From: FEN-680 sp036781505
Lineage (GTDB): Bacteria > Actinomycetota > Geothermincolia > Fen-727 > Anoxymicrobiaceae
Direction of reading: 5' to 3'
Length of the DNA: 11,835 nt
Assembly: GCA_036781505.1 (NCBI GenBank)
Contig: DAIQAV010000057.1
Location: 1-11,835, forward strand
In this document: piece by piece, positions 5,696 to 11,624 of the stretch
Position numbering within the stretch: the stretch's first letter is position 1
Layout of the letters: each line of letters begins with the position of its first letter
The notes under the pieces: model-generated
The model's input: only the letters and a program-made list of their open reading frames with translations
The model's database searches: none
What the model was told of the DNA's origin: nothing
Position numbers and translations under genes: made by a program

Positions 5696-6793
5696 ATGGA
5701 GATTACCCTCAGCATCATCAAAGCGGACGTCGGCGGTTTCGTCGGTCACTCGGACGTCCATCCCGCACTACGCGAAAAATGCGTCGAACTCCTCGCCAAG
5801 GCCAAGAAGGACGGACTCATCATCGATTATTCCCGGGGTGAGGTCGGTGACGATATCGCGCTGATCATGACGCACCAGAAGGGCATCGAGAACGAGGAGA
5901 TCCACAAGTTCGCGTGGGATACATTCACCGCCATGACCGAGGTCGCCAAGGAGTACGGGCAGTACGGCGCGGGCCAGGACCTGCTGGTCGACGCCTTCAG
6001 CGGCAACCTCAAGGGCATGGGCCCGGGCTTCGCGGAGATGACCTTCGAGGAGAGGCCGGCCGAGCCTATCATCGTCTACCTGGCCGACAAGACGGAGCCG
6101 GGCGCGTGGAACCTGCCGCTCTACAAGATTTTCGCGGACCCGTTCAACACCATCGGGCTCGTCATAGACCCGAGCATGCACGACGGCTTCCGCTACGAGG
6201 TCCTCGACCTCATCGGCGAGAAGAGCATCATCTTCAGTCTGCCCGAGGATATGTACGACATGCTGGTCTTCATAGGCTCGCCTTCTCGCTACGTCATCAA
6301 GCAAATATTCCGCAAGGGCTCGGACGAGCCGGTCGCGGTCACCTCGACCCAGAGGCTCTTCCTGATGGCCGGTCGCTACGTGGGCAAGGACGACCCCGTT
6401 ATGGCCGTCAGGTGCCAGAGCGGTCTGCCCGCCGTCGGCGAGGCGCTCGAGCCGTTCTCGTTCCCCCATACTGTCGCCGGTTGGATGAGGGGTTCGCACC
6501 ACGGCCCGCTGATGCCTGTCGGTTTCGAGGACGATACGCCGACACGCTTCGACGGCCCCCCGCGAGTGGTCGCCCTGGGCTTCCAGCTCAAGGACGGCAG
6601 GCTCATCGGACCGCGCGACATGTTTGGCGACATCTCCTATGACAACGCGAGGCGGCTGGCTCTCGACGCCGCCGACTACCTGCGCCGCCACGGCCCGTTC
6701 GAGCCGCACAGGCTCCCTCAGGAGGAGATGGAGTACACCACGATGCCCGCGGTCATGAAGAAGCTGAAGGACCGCTTCAAGGCCGCCGACTGA
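5696..6793 (+). CDS. fbp: Bifunctional fructose-1,6-bisphosphate aldolase/phosphatase (archaeal-type, FBPA/P)
   Basis: One protein joins dihydroxyacetone phosphate and glyceraldehyde 3-phosphate and then removes the C1 phosphate, giving fructose 6-phosphate: an essentially one-way gluconeogenic step. The ATG at 5696 sits 5 nt after AAGGAGGT (5683-5690) and gives the family start MEITLSIIKADVGGFVGHSD. At 365 residues it is full length. Key residues map on the Sulfolobus enzyme with an offset of one: Y228, Schiff-base K231, and D232-D233 in YVGKDDP, and Y347 near the C-terminus. Metal-binding acidic residues such as D11 and H18 in the N-terminal segment, the QDLLVDAFSGN and RGSHHGPLMPVG blocks are also present. 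It has its own promoter, a candidate operator and an intrinsic terminator, so it is probably monocistronic. The family is near universal in archaea and occurs in deep-branching bacteria, so its presence is ancestral or acquired; base composition is like its neighbours. Confidence 0.95.
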   Translation: MEITLSIIKADVGGFVGHSDVHPALREKCVELLAKAKKDGLIIDYSRGEVGDDIALIMTHQKGIENEEIHKFAWDTFTAMTEVAKEYGQYGAGQDLLVDAFSGNLKGMGPGFAEMTFEERPAEPIIVYLADKTEPGAWNLPLYKIFADPFNTIGLVIDPSMHDGFRYEVLDLIGEKSIIFSLPEDMYDMLVFIGSPSRYVIKQIFRKGSDEPVAVTSTQRLFLMAGRYVGKDDPVMAVRCQSGLPAVGEALEPFSFPHTVAGWMRGSHHGPLMPVGFEDDTPTRFDGPPRVVALGFQLKDGRLIGPRDMFGDISYDNARRLALDAADYLRRHGPFEPHRLPQEEMEYTTMPAVMKKLKDRFKAAD

Positions 6794-6811
6794 GGCTTTC
6801 GAAAGATACTG

Positions 6812-6845
6812 AAAAGGGCGGCGCAACGCCGCCCTTTTTTCTTTG
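6812..6845 (+). terminator. Intrinsic terminator of the FBP aldolase/phosphatase gene
   Basis: A perfect 12-bp stem (6812-6823 with 6827-6838) with a 3-nt CAA loop, GC-rich in its upper part (GGGCGGCG), runs into TTTTTTCTTT. It starts 18 bp after the stop codon. The A-run on the left arm gives a weaker U-run for minus-strand transcripts, so it may act in both directions. Confidence 0.9.
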
Positions 6846-6860
6846 AGCCGCAACCATTAC

Positions 6861-6889
6861 TCAAGAAAGTGGTCTGACCCCATTCTTGA
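6861..6889. repeat. 29-bp imperfect palindrome containing the GGGGTCAGACC core
   Basis: The two 14-nt arms around the central T at 6875 match in 12 of 14 positions; the outer 7 bp (TCAAGAA/TTCTTGA) are perfect. It lies between the convergent aldolase/phosphatase and AcuA-like genes, just after the terminator. The core, on the minus strand, matches the palindrome at 1628-1638. It could be a degenerate mobile palindrome; a bidirectional terminator is less likely since no U-run follows. Confidence 0.6.
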
Positions 6890-6894
6890 ATTTG

Positions 6895-7728
6895 TTAAAA
6901 GCCGCGCAGCATGGCTTCCCAGTCGTCGGAGAAGAGCAGGGACGCGAACTTCTGGTACTGCGAGAACGTGGTGTCGTTGCCCAGCCTCACCAGGAACAGG
7001 TTCGCCGAGTCCATAGCCACGTTCGGCTCGTCTGTCGTCATCTCCATGAAGTCGAAGCGGCCGGCGAGCTCGATGAAAAGCTCGCGGTACTCGAGCTTGG
7101 TCATGCCGGTCGCCTCCAGGTCCCAGTGCCAGGTGAACGCGGTGGTTATCACGATCTTGTCGTCGTAGAACGGGTCGTCCCAGGCGGCGTGCATCATCGC
7201 CAGCGATAGGCCGCACTCGCGGTAGTTCCTGCTGACCTCTATCGCCCCCAGCTCGTAGAGCCAGTCGTAGCCGGGCTTGCCCCAACGCTCGCTCTCGGAC
7301 GGGCGGTGGTTGCCGATGTAACCGACCAGCACTCCGTCGAGGACCCCGGCCACCACGTTGCCGCCATCGGAGTTTGCAACGTTGACCAGCGCTTTCTTCT
7401 GGCGCTCGGGGTTGTTGCGGCTGAACATCAGGATGCCGCCGTCGACGGTCAGGCTCTCGATCTTACCGGCGGGGCAGTAGTTCTCGATCTCGATATCGCC
7501 TTTGGGGGTCTCGAGCGTGGCGGCCTTCTTTACCGGCTCGGCGCCCTTCCTGGGCTCCCTGGCGCCTTTGCCGGTGACATACGGCACCTTCTCGAACCCG
7601 AAGAAGGGCGGCTTGCCGGGAAGCTCGCGCTCTTCGTTCTCTCCGCGCTCGCCGCCGGCAGGAGTCTCTCTGTCTTTGTCCGCTTTATCGGCTTTCATCC
7701 GTGCAGCTCGTTTCGGTCGCCTCGCCAC
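6895..7728 (-). CDS. acuA: AcuA-like GNAT acetyltransferase (regulator of acetyl-CoA synthetase)
   Basis: A GNAT-fold enzyme expected to use acetyl-CoA to acetylate a lysine of acetyl-CoA synthetase, switching it off, as Bacillus AcuA does. The AcuA signature is clear: GYIGNHRPSESERWG (residues 136-150), YELGAIEVSRNYRECGLSLA (158-177, the acetyl-CoA loop, with GLS instead of the common GxG), TAFTWHWDLEATGMTKLEYR (196-215), then ATDEP-like TTDEPNV and SANLFLVRLG. Bacillus AcuA is about 210 residues; this one has 277 because of a charged, probably disordered N-terminal extension of about 70 residues. The GTG at 7728 lies 6 nt after a TATACT box, a leaderless arrangement; the alternative ATG at 7698 also lacks a ribosome site. 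It is divergent from the AcuB-like gene. No AcuC deacetylase or acetyl-CoA synthetase lies in the window, so the target is inferred. Confidence 0.82.
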   Translation of the reverse strand: MARRPKRAARMKADKADKDRETPAGGERGENEERELPGKPPFFGFEKVPYVTGKGAREPRKGAEPVKKAATLETPKGDIEIENYCPAGKIESLTVDGGILMFSRNNPERQKKALVNVANSDGGNVVAGVLDGVLVGYIGNHRPSESERWGKPGYDWLYELGAIEVSRNYRECGLSLAMMHAAWDDPFYDDKIVITTAFTWHWDLEATGMTKLEYRELFIELAGRFDFMEMTTDEPNVAMDSANLFLVRLGNDTTFSQYQKFASLLFSDDWEAMLRGF

Positions 7729-7734
7729 TCAAGA

Positions 7735-7742
7735 AGTATAAT
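7735..7742. promoter_or_regulatory. Overlapping divergent -10 boxes for acuA (-) and acuB (+)
   Basis: Plus strand 7737-7742 is TATAAT; minus strand 7740-7735 is TATACT. They share four base pairs, so polymerase could occupy only one direction at a time. The minus-strand box is followed by 6 nt and then GTG, which predicts a leaderless acuA message. The plus-strand box predicts a leader of about 28 nt before acuB. No good -35 is seen for either. Confidence 0.6.
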
Positions 7743-7777
7743 TGATGGTGCCGCGCCAGCACGACAGGAGGGACGCC

Positions 7778-8191
7778 GTGAAAGTCAGCGATCGGATGAC
7801 CGGAGATGCGATCACAGTCCAAGCCGACGATCCCATCCGTGTTGCCATGGACCTCATCGATCAGAAGCAGCTTCGGCGGTTCCCCGTCATGAAAGACGGC
7901 GACCTGGTCGGGATAGTAACCGACAGGGACCTGCGCAACACGACCGCGTCCTCAGTGGTGCTGACCGAGAAGAAGTATCACGACTTCCTGCTGGACAACG
8001 TGAAGATAGAGTCGATCATGAGCGCCAACCCCCGAACCGTCTCCCCACAGAGCGACCTCAAGGATGCCGCGCGGCTCATCCTGGAGATCAAGGTCGGTGG
8101 GCTGCCGGTGCTCCAGGACGGAAGGCTGGTGGGGATCATAACCGAGACCGACCTCATCGACACCCTGCTGGAGCAGCTGCCTGACGATTGA
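7778..8191 (+). CDS. acuB: AcuB-like protein with two CBS domains
   Basis: A small soluble sensor protein of 137 residues. CBS 1 spans about residues 1-55 (VSDRMTGDAITVQADDPI, FPVMKDGDLVGIVTDRDL) and CBS 2 about 75-132 (IESIMSANPRTVSPQSDL, GGLPVLQDGRLVGIITETDL). The pair forms a Bateman module that usually binds adenine nucleotides (AMP, ATP or S-adenosylmethionine). The GTG at 7778 lies 5 nt after AGGAGGG (7766-7772); an upstream in-frame TTG overlaps the -10 box and is not credible. Bacillus AcuB (about 214 residues) has a C-terminal ACT domain after the CBS pair; this protein lacks it. On sequence alone it is a generic CBS-pair protein; the divergent AcuA neighbour makes the AcuB reading likely. 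It converges with the secreted-protein gene that ends 21 bp away. Confidence 0.8.
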   Translation: MKVSDRMTGDAITVQADDPIRVAMDLIDQKQLRRFPVMKDGDLVGIVTDRDLRNTTASSVVLTEKKYHDFLLDNVKIESIMSANPRTVSPQSDLKDAARLILEIKVGGLPVLQDGRLVGIITETDLIDTLLEQLPDD

Positions 8192-8212
8192 TGGTGAGCT
8201 CCCCGCGCGCCC

Positions 8213-8932
8213 TCAACGGACGCCGAGTGTCCACGCACCGTTTCCCTCGATGTCGATCAGATAGTTCGAACCCTGCTGCAACAGAAGGCTCTGCGTTCCC
8301 GAGAACGGGCCGGTGGGCACGTTCGCCAGGGTGCTTATGATCTCCCCGCCCGCGCTGAGAAGCGTGACCACGAACGGCGAGGTGCCGTTGTAAGTCATCG
8401 TCGCCGTCGCGTTGCCGCCCGACGACTGGAAGAACGGCGTGACCTGCGGCCCGGTGCCGCTGGTGTTCAGCGGGATGAACTGCGGGTTGACCGGCACTCC
8501 CTGGTTGACCGTCATGCTCCACTGCCCGCCCGCGTTCACGCTCAACGAGTACCTGCCGGCACTCACTCCGAGCGCCGTGGCGCCGTTGGTGTTCCCGGTC
8601 AGGTTGTAGAGGGTGCTCACGATGTGTCCGCCGTCATCGACCAGCGAGGCCTGAAATCCGTCGCCGCCCGAGTAGCTCAACACGAAGATGGCGAGGCCCG
8701 CGGTGAGGCTGAACGGCTGGGTCGAACTGTTTCCGCTCCCCTGCCGGACTATGGGAGACGTTGCGGTGGGCACGGTACCTGGACCCGTTTTCTTCGGCGT
8801 AGTCGAAGGAACGGTCTTGGTGACTACTTTCGTCTTGCCGCAGCCCGGCCCGGCAACGAGCACCAGTACCACCATCGCCGCCGCCAGGGCGGCCCCGGCT
8901 CTGTGCTGTGCCGGTCGAGATGAAACCCGCAC
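8213..8932 (-). CDS. Exported two-repeat beta-rich protein, probable lipoprotein
   Basis: Unrecognised. The GTG at 8932-8930 is chosen because GGAGGT (8945-8940) lies 7 nt upstream. The 239 residues start with a basic stretch and a hydrophobic segment (about 12-27, AAAMVVLVLVAG) ending in GPGC, with C31 as possible lipidated cysteine; the lipobox is atypical because proline precedes the glycine. A Thr/Pro/Ser/Lys-rich linker (about 33-72) follows, as is common for surface proteins. Two related beta-sandwich-like repeats make up the rest, about 73-142 and 160-239. Both share the course 'FxxSLxDxGGxIxSTLxN(L/V)...G...L.x.G.Y.xxxxxxGxWxxxV' (GGHIVSTLYNL against GGEIISTLANV; GQWSMTV against GAWTLGV). 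It is the last gene of the minus-strand envelope cluster, 16 bp after the preceding lipoprotein gene. Function is unknown; such folds often bind ligands or polymers outside the cell. Confidence 0.72.
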   Translation of the reverse strand: MRVSSRPAQHRAGAALAAAMVVLVLVAGPGCGKTKVVTKTVPSTTPKKTGPGTVPTATSPIVRQGSGNSSTQPFSLTAGLAIFVLSYSGGDGFQASLVDDGGHIVSTLYNLTGNTNGATALGVSAGRYSLSVNAGGQWSMTVNQGVPVNPQFIPLNTSGTGPQVTPFFQSSGGNATATMTYNGTSPFVVTLLSAGGEIISTLANVPTGPFSGTQSLLLQQGSNYLIDIEGNGAWTLGVR

Positions 8933-8948
8933 CCCGACCACCTCCAAC

Positions 8949-9413
8949 CTATCCCAGCGGGTAATCTACGTACCACACACCATTTATTTTGACAGCGTCG
9001 AAGACAGGCCTGTCTTTTTGTTTGGAAATATCCTGTGTATCCGTCTTCGGTGTTCCCAGGACATCCGCGGTGTAAATGACCTTGCCGCCCACCAGCGTCA
9101 CGGTGGCCTTGTTCGGGTCCTTGGGGTCGGCCTTCGACTGCATCTTGAGGTCCTGGAATTTGACCTTGATCTGCTGGAACTTCAGCTTGGCGAGCGCATC
9201 CTGGTTCTTGGTCAGTTTCTGGTTGGGGTTGACCGCCTTCTTGTATGCTTCCCAGTTGTTCGCCTGCCAGGCGCTGAAGAAGTTCTGGACCGCCCCCTGC
9301 GGCGTGTTGCCGCCACAGCCTGCTATCGCCAGCAGCGCCGGTACGGCTAACAGCAGCGCCACTGCGACCGCGACAGCGTTGGTGGCCGTTCGGCGTCCGT
9401 TCCGGGTTTTCAT
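8949..9413 (-). CDS. Small lipoprotein, paralogue of the next upstream gene
   Basis: Unrecognised lipoprotein of 154 residues. The ATG at 9413 follows GGGGGTGG about 9 nt upstream; a longer frame from 9443 would precede the basic n-region without a ribosome site. Signal: basic n-region (KTRNGRR), hydrophobic core (about 12-29) and a good lipobox AIAGC with C33. The mature part is helix then sheet: QGAVQNFFSAWQANNWEAYKK, then KDPNKATVTLVGG and a final GVWYVDYP. This layout resembles the NTF2-like/DUF4878 type of small lipoproteins. The gene lies between an intrinsic terminator and the two-repeat protein gene, and has an extended -10 box upstream. It shares architecture and several blocks with the 9526-10026 protein, so the two are probably an ancient tandem duplication. 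Confidence 0.78.
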   Translation of the reverse strand: MKTRNGRRTATNAVAVAVALLLAVPALLAIAGCGGNTPQGAVQNFFSAWQANNWEAYKKAVNPNQKLTKNQDALAKLKFQQIKVKFQDLKMQSKADPKDPNKATVTLVGGKVIYTADVLGTPKTDTQDISKQKDRPVFDAVKINGVWYVDYPLG

Positions 9414-9465
9414 ATCGACATCCACCCCCCAGGGATGCGGCATCAGGCTCCGTGATGACGCGAAC

Positions 9466-9474
9466 AGTATAGCA
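9466..9474 (-). promoter_or_regulatory. Extended -10 box upstream of the second lipoprotein gene
   Basis: Read on the minus strand as TGCTATACT, with a TGn extension that can replace a -35 element. It lies immediately downstream of the terminator's U-run, about 52 nt before the ATG at 9413. It would let the last two genes of the cluster be transcribed independently of read-through. Confidence 0.5.
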
Positions 9475-9476
9475 AT

Positions 9477-9503
9477 AAAAAGACGGGCCCGGTTAGGCCC
9501 GTC
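9477..9503 (-). terminator. Intrinsic terminator after the first lipoprotein gene
   Basis: On the minus strand an 8-bp stem GACGGGCC/GGCCCGTC (9503-9496 with 9489-9482) with a 6-nt loop is followed by TTTTTA. It lies 23 bp after the stop at 9526 and separates the two lipoprotein genes into two transcription units. Confidence 0.82.
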
Positions 9504-9525
9504 ATTTTCCGGGAGCGCTCTACGG

Positions 9526-10026
9526 TTACTGTTGCTGGGGCGGCTGGTCCGCGGCCGCGATCGGCACGTCGACGTACCATCGGCCCTTGTACTTCGCAGT
9601 GCTCAGTGTCGGTGTCACGCCGTATTGCTTCTTGATCTGGGCGATCGTGGTCGACTCTACCTGGCCGGTCTGGGGGTTCTTCCCTTTCACCACACCGGAC
9701 GTGAGTTCGACCGCGGCCTTGTTGGGGTCCTTGGCGTCGGGCGTGGTCTTGAGCTTGAGCCCGAGGTACTTGTAATCGTTGGCCATGAACTTCTTCTTCT
9801 GGTCGACGAGGTCGGCGTCCGTCGCGCGCCTGACGTTGGATGGCAGGATCGACGAGAGATATCCGTTCCAGTCCCGGTTCTGAATGGCGGTGTAGAAGTT
9901 CCGCACCGCCGCCTCCGGTGCCTGCGGGCCACATCCGGCAAGCAGGAGCGGGAGCACTAGTGCCGCAGCCAGCACGGCGAACAGTATCGCCGCTCTGCGA
10001 GCCTTTCCACGAGTCGTGAACGCCAC
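9526..10026 (-). CDS. Small lipoprotein with Q/P-rich tail, paralogue of its downstream neighbour
   Basis: Unrecognised lipoprotein of 166 residues. The GTG at 10026-10024 has GAAGGAGGG about 8 nt upstream, inside the last codons of the preceding gene, so the two are probably translationally coupled (4-bp gap). Signal: RGKARR, a hydrophobic core (about 13-28) and lipobox LLAGC with C32. The mature part begins with a helix, PEAAVRNFYTAIQNRDWNGYL, then mostly beta segments including KDPNKAAVELTSG and GRWYVDVP, ending in PPQQQ. The helix, the KDPNKAxVxL block and the final G-x-WYVD-x-P are shared with the downstream lipoprotein in the same order, as in the NTF2-like/DUF4878 style. It probably sits on the outer face of the cytoplasmic membrane. 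Ligand and role are unknown. Confidence 0.78.
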   Translation of the reverse strand: MAFTTRGKARRAAILFAVLAAALVLPLLLAGCGPQAPEAAVRNFYTAIQNRDWNGYLSSILPSNVRRATDADLVDQKKKFMANDYKYLGLKLKTTPDAKDPNKAAVELTSGVVKGKNPQTGQVESTTIAQIKKQYGVTPTLSTAKYKGRWYVDVPIAAADQPPQQQ

Positions 10027-10030
10027 TTGC

Positions 10031-10429
10031 TCAGCCCTCCTTCTGGCCGGTTGGAGGCGGAGGTGGCGGTGGCGGCGCAGCCAGCGGTGGTGGCGCTGCC
10101 GCCGCAGGCGGCGCGGGCGGCGACGGAGCCGGCGGTGGCGGTGGCGCATAACCCCCCGGAGCTCCTGGAGGCTGCGCCGGCTGCGGCCTTGCCGCTGCCG
10201 CGGCTGCCTCTGCTTCAGCGATGCGACGATCGAGGTCCGCAATCTCCTGGCAGGCAGGCGCGAGCTCCTGGTTCGCGAGCTGGCCGTTGAGGAACAGGTT
10301 GTAGACCTGCTCGCCGAGCTGCCCGAGCTTCTGGCCCTTCTCTCGCTTCAACTGCACGTCCTGCGCCTTGGCCTTTGTCTGCTCAGTGGCGCTGCTGATC
10401 GTGTCCTGTATCTTGTCGAAGAAACCCAC
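10031..10429 (-). CDS. Coiled-coil protein with Pro/Ala-rich tail
   Basis: Unrecognised, 132 residues, cytoplasmic (no signal). The GTG at 10429 has GGAGG 6 nt upstream and gives MGFFDKIQDTISSATEQTKA. Residues 1-82 are predicted helical and amphipathic, ending in IADLDRRIAEAEAAAAAA. From about 83 the protein is low complexity, mostly Pro and Ala with Gly. Many bacteria have small MGFFDK(L/I)-type proteins with this helical half followed by a C-terminal zinc ribbon; here the ribbon is absent and the proline tail takes its place. The long run of GGCGGTGG repeats in this part of the DNA favours slippage, so the tail length may vary between strains. It is the first gene of the envelope cluster and is coupled to the lipoprotein gene behind it. 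Confidence 0.72.
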   Translation of the reverse strand: MGFFDKIQDTISSATEQTKAKAQDVQLKREKGQKLGQLGEQVYNLFLNGQLANQELAPACQEIADLDRRIAEAEAAAAAARPQPAQPPGAPGGYAPPPPPAPSPPAPPAAAAPPPLAAPPPPPPPPTGQKEG

Positions 10430-10463
10430 GTCACACCTCCAAAGCTAACGATTGTCTTGTTCA

Positions 10464-10491
10464 ATCATAGCAGCCCACGACCTACCGGTAA
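10464..10491 (-). promoter_or_regulatory. Candidate promoter of the envelope cluster
   Basis: On the minus strand TTACCG (10491-10486), 16 nt, TATGAT (10469-10464), about 35 nt before the GTG at 10429. The -35 is weak and overlaps a perfect 8-bp palindrome TACCGGTA (10483-10490) that could be an operator or chance. The 74-bp spacer after the carbonic anhydrase gene holds nothing else. Confidence 0.45.
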
Positions 10492-10503
10492 CCCCGCTGT
10501 TTT

Positions 10504-11016
10504 CTAAAGCCCCTTGGACAGATATTTTTGGCCCAGTTCGACGTACATGTCTTTTCCCGCGCGGAAGCCGTCCTTGGCTGCCTCGGAGAGCTCCTTGATC
10601 GGCCTGGCGGGAACGCCCCCTACCAGCCAACCGGGCTCGACCTCTGTCTTGGGCGTAACGGTCGAGCCGGCCGATACGACCGCTTCTTTGCCGATGACCG
10701 CCCCATCGAGCACCACGGAGTTGATGCCGATTAGAGCGCCGTCATTAACAGTGCAGCCGTGAAGGACCGCGGCGTGCCCCACCGTCACGTCCGAGCCGAC
10801 GGTCGTGGAGCCCATCACGGTGCAGTGGATCACGCAGTTGTCCTGTACGCTCGATCGCTCCCCGACCTTGATCGAGTTCCAGTCGCCCCGCAGGACCGCC
10901 CCCCACCATACGCTCGCCTTGCTGGCGATGGTCACGTCGCCGATGAGCACGGCGGTCGGGGCCACAAATGCGTCCGGCGCGACGACGGGCTTCTTCCCGT
11001 TCATCTCAATAAGCAT
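10504..11016 (-). CDS. Gamma-carbonic anhydrase-like hexapeptide-repeat protein
   Basis: A trimeric left-handed beta-helix protein, possibly interconverting CO2 and bicarbonate. The ATG at 11016 has GGAGGT 5 nt upstream. The 170 residues contain repeated hexapeptide turns (IGDVTIASKASVWWGAVLRG; later VGSDVTVGHAAV, LIGINSVVLDGAVIG), then C-terminal helices. The active-site set of the Cam/CamH family is present: R43 and D45 in LRGDWNSIKVG, Q58 and D59 in SSVQDN, and metal ligands H64, H81 and H86 (the last two five apart as in Cam). Like most bacterial members (YrdA, PaaY, CaiE-like), it lacks the acidic loop of Cam, so activity is possible but not certain. It is divergent from the RsbW-like gene and upstream of the envelope cluster on the same strand. 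Zinc, iron or cobalt could be the metal. Confidence 0.9.
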   Translation of the reverse strand: MLIEMNGKKPVVAPDAFVAPTAVLIGDVTIASKASVWWGAVLRGDWNSIKVGERSSVQDNCVIHCTVMGSTTVGSDVTVGHAAVLHGCTVNDGALIGINSVVLDGAVIGKEAVVSAGSTVTPKTEVEPGWLVGGVPARPIKELSEAAKDGFRAGKDMYVELGQKYLSKGL

Positions 11017-11060
11017 TCCTACCTCCAGAAAACAAATGCCGGCAAGTTGGCCGATTTCAA

Positions 11061-11088
11061 TTGCTAACAGCGTTAAAGTCTATAGAAT
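11061..11088 (+). promoter_or_regulatory. Candidate promoter of the RsbW-like gene
   Basis: TTGCTA (11061-11066), 16 nt, TAGAAT (11083-11088), in an AT-rich stretch about 35 nt before the ATG at 11124. An overlapping TATAGA (11081-11086) is an alternative -10. The assignment is by consensus only. Confidence 0.45.
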
Positions 11089-11123
11089 AAACAAGTCTTT
11101 TCAAATTGAGGAGTTGTTTTCAG

Positions 11124-11564
11124 ATGAGCGATGGGAAAGCCTGCACCGGGCGATCCCACAAAGTAAGTCGCTACACGCTCGAGCCCTCCACGTCCGCGCT
11201 TACAACACTGCGGGAATTCCTGAGGGCGACTCTCGTCTCCTGTCCGGCCGTCGCGCCTTACCTGCAGGACATCATCTGGGCCACCCACGAGGCGGCGAAG
11301 AACGCTGTGGTGCACAACCCCGACAGCGCGGAGCCCGTCAACGTCACCTGCGAGATACTTCCGGACGCGGTCGTCGTCGAGGTCTCCGACAAAGGTAAGG
11401 GGTTCAAGCCCCCGGAAGAGCCGCCCGAGCCGCCCGACCCGGAAGCCCTCGCGGGTCGCGGCCTGTTCCTGATGCACTGCCTGATGGACCAGGTCGAGAC
11501 CAGCAGCAGCAAGCGGGGGACCAGGGTCAGGCTGGTGAAGCGCCTGGAGCCCGCTCTCACCTAG
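11124..11564 (+). CDS. RsbW/SpoIIAB-like ATP-binding anti-sigma factor or serine kinase
   Basis: A single-domain GHKL ATPase, 146 residues. In characterised relatives such a protein binds a sigma factor and phosphorylates an anti-anti-sigma (STAS) protein. ATP-site motifs are complete: N-box E56xxxN60xxxH64 (HEAAKNAVVHNP), G1 DKGKGF (D89-F94), G2 GRGLFLM (111-117), and GTRV (132-135). The loop between G1 and G2 is Pro/Glu-rich, as often seen in actinobacterial members. The ATG at 11124 is chosen with GAGGAG (11108-11113) 10 nt upstream; a TTG at 11106 would place the ribosome site inside the gene. No sigma factor, STAS protein or phosphatase is adjacent, so it is an orphan in this window, and its partner cannot be named. 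Confidence 0.85.
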   Translation: MSDGKACTGRSHKVSRYTLEPSTSALTTLREFLRATLVSCPAVAPYLQDIIWATHEAAKNAVVHNPDSAEPVNVTCEILPDAVVVEVSDKGKGFKPPEEPPEPPDPEALAGRGLFLMHCLMDQVETSSSKRGTRVRLVKRLEPALT

Positions 11565-11573
11565 CGCCGTCCT

Positions 11574-11602
11574 CCCGCCTGCTGTCGTAACTCGCAGGCG
11601 GG
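11574..11602 (+). terminator. Possible terminator-like hairpin after the RsbW-like gene
   Basis: A perfect 9-bp GC stem, CCCGCCTGC (11574-11582) with GCAGGCGGG (11594-11602), and an 11-nt loop, starting 10 bp after the stop. No U-run follows, so it is not a classical intrinsic terminator; AGGCGGG occurs once more at 11611-11617 and could compete for pairing. Confidence 0.4.
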
Positions 11603-11624
11603 CTATCCGTAGGCGGGAATGGGA

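Noticed and set aside
5768..6853. Minus-strand open frame (about 361 codons) opposite the FBP aldolase/phosphatase gene
   Set aside because: It is antisense to a full-length conserved enzyme, runs through its terminator, and has shadow-type composition with no recognisable domain.
8262..8278. tRNA-like T-loop motif (GTTCGAACC)
   Set aside because: It is inside a coding region, and no acceptor stem, D arm or anticodon arm can be built around it. No tRNA was found in the window.
10050..10200. GGCGGTGG-like tract as a non-coding satellite
   Set aside because: It lies in frame within a gene with a good start and ribosome site, and encodes a Pro/Ala tail; the repetition is explained by that codon use.
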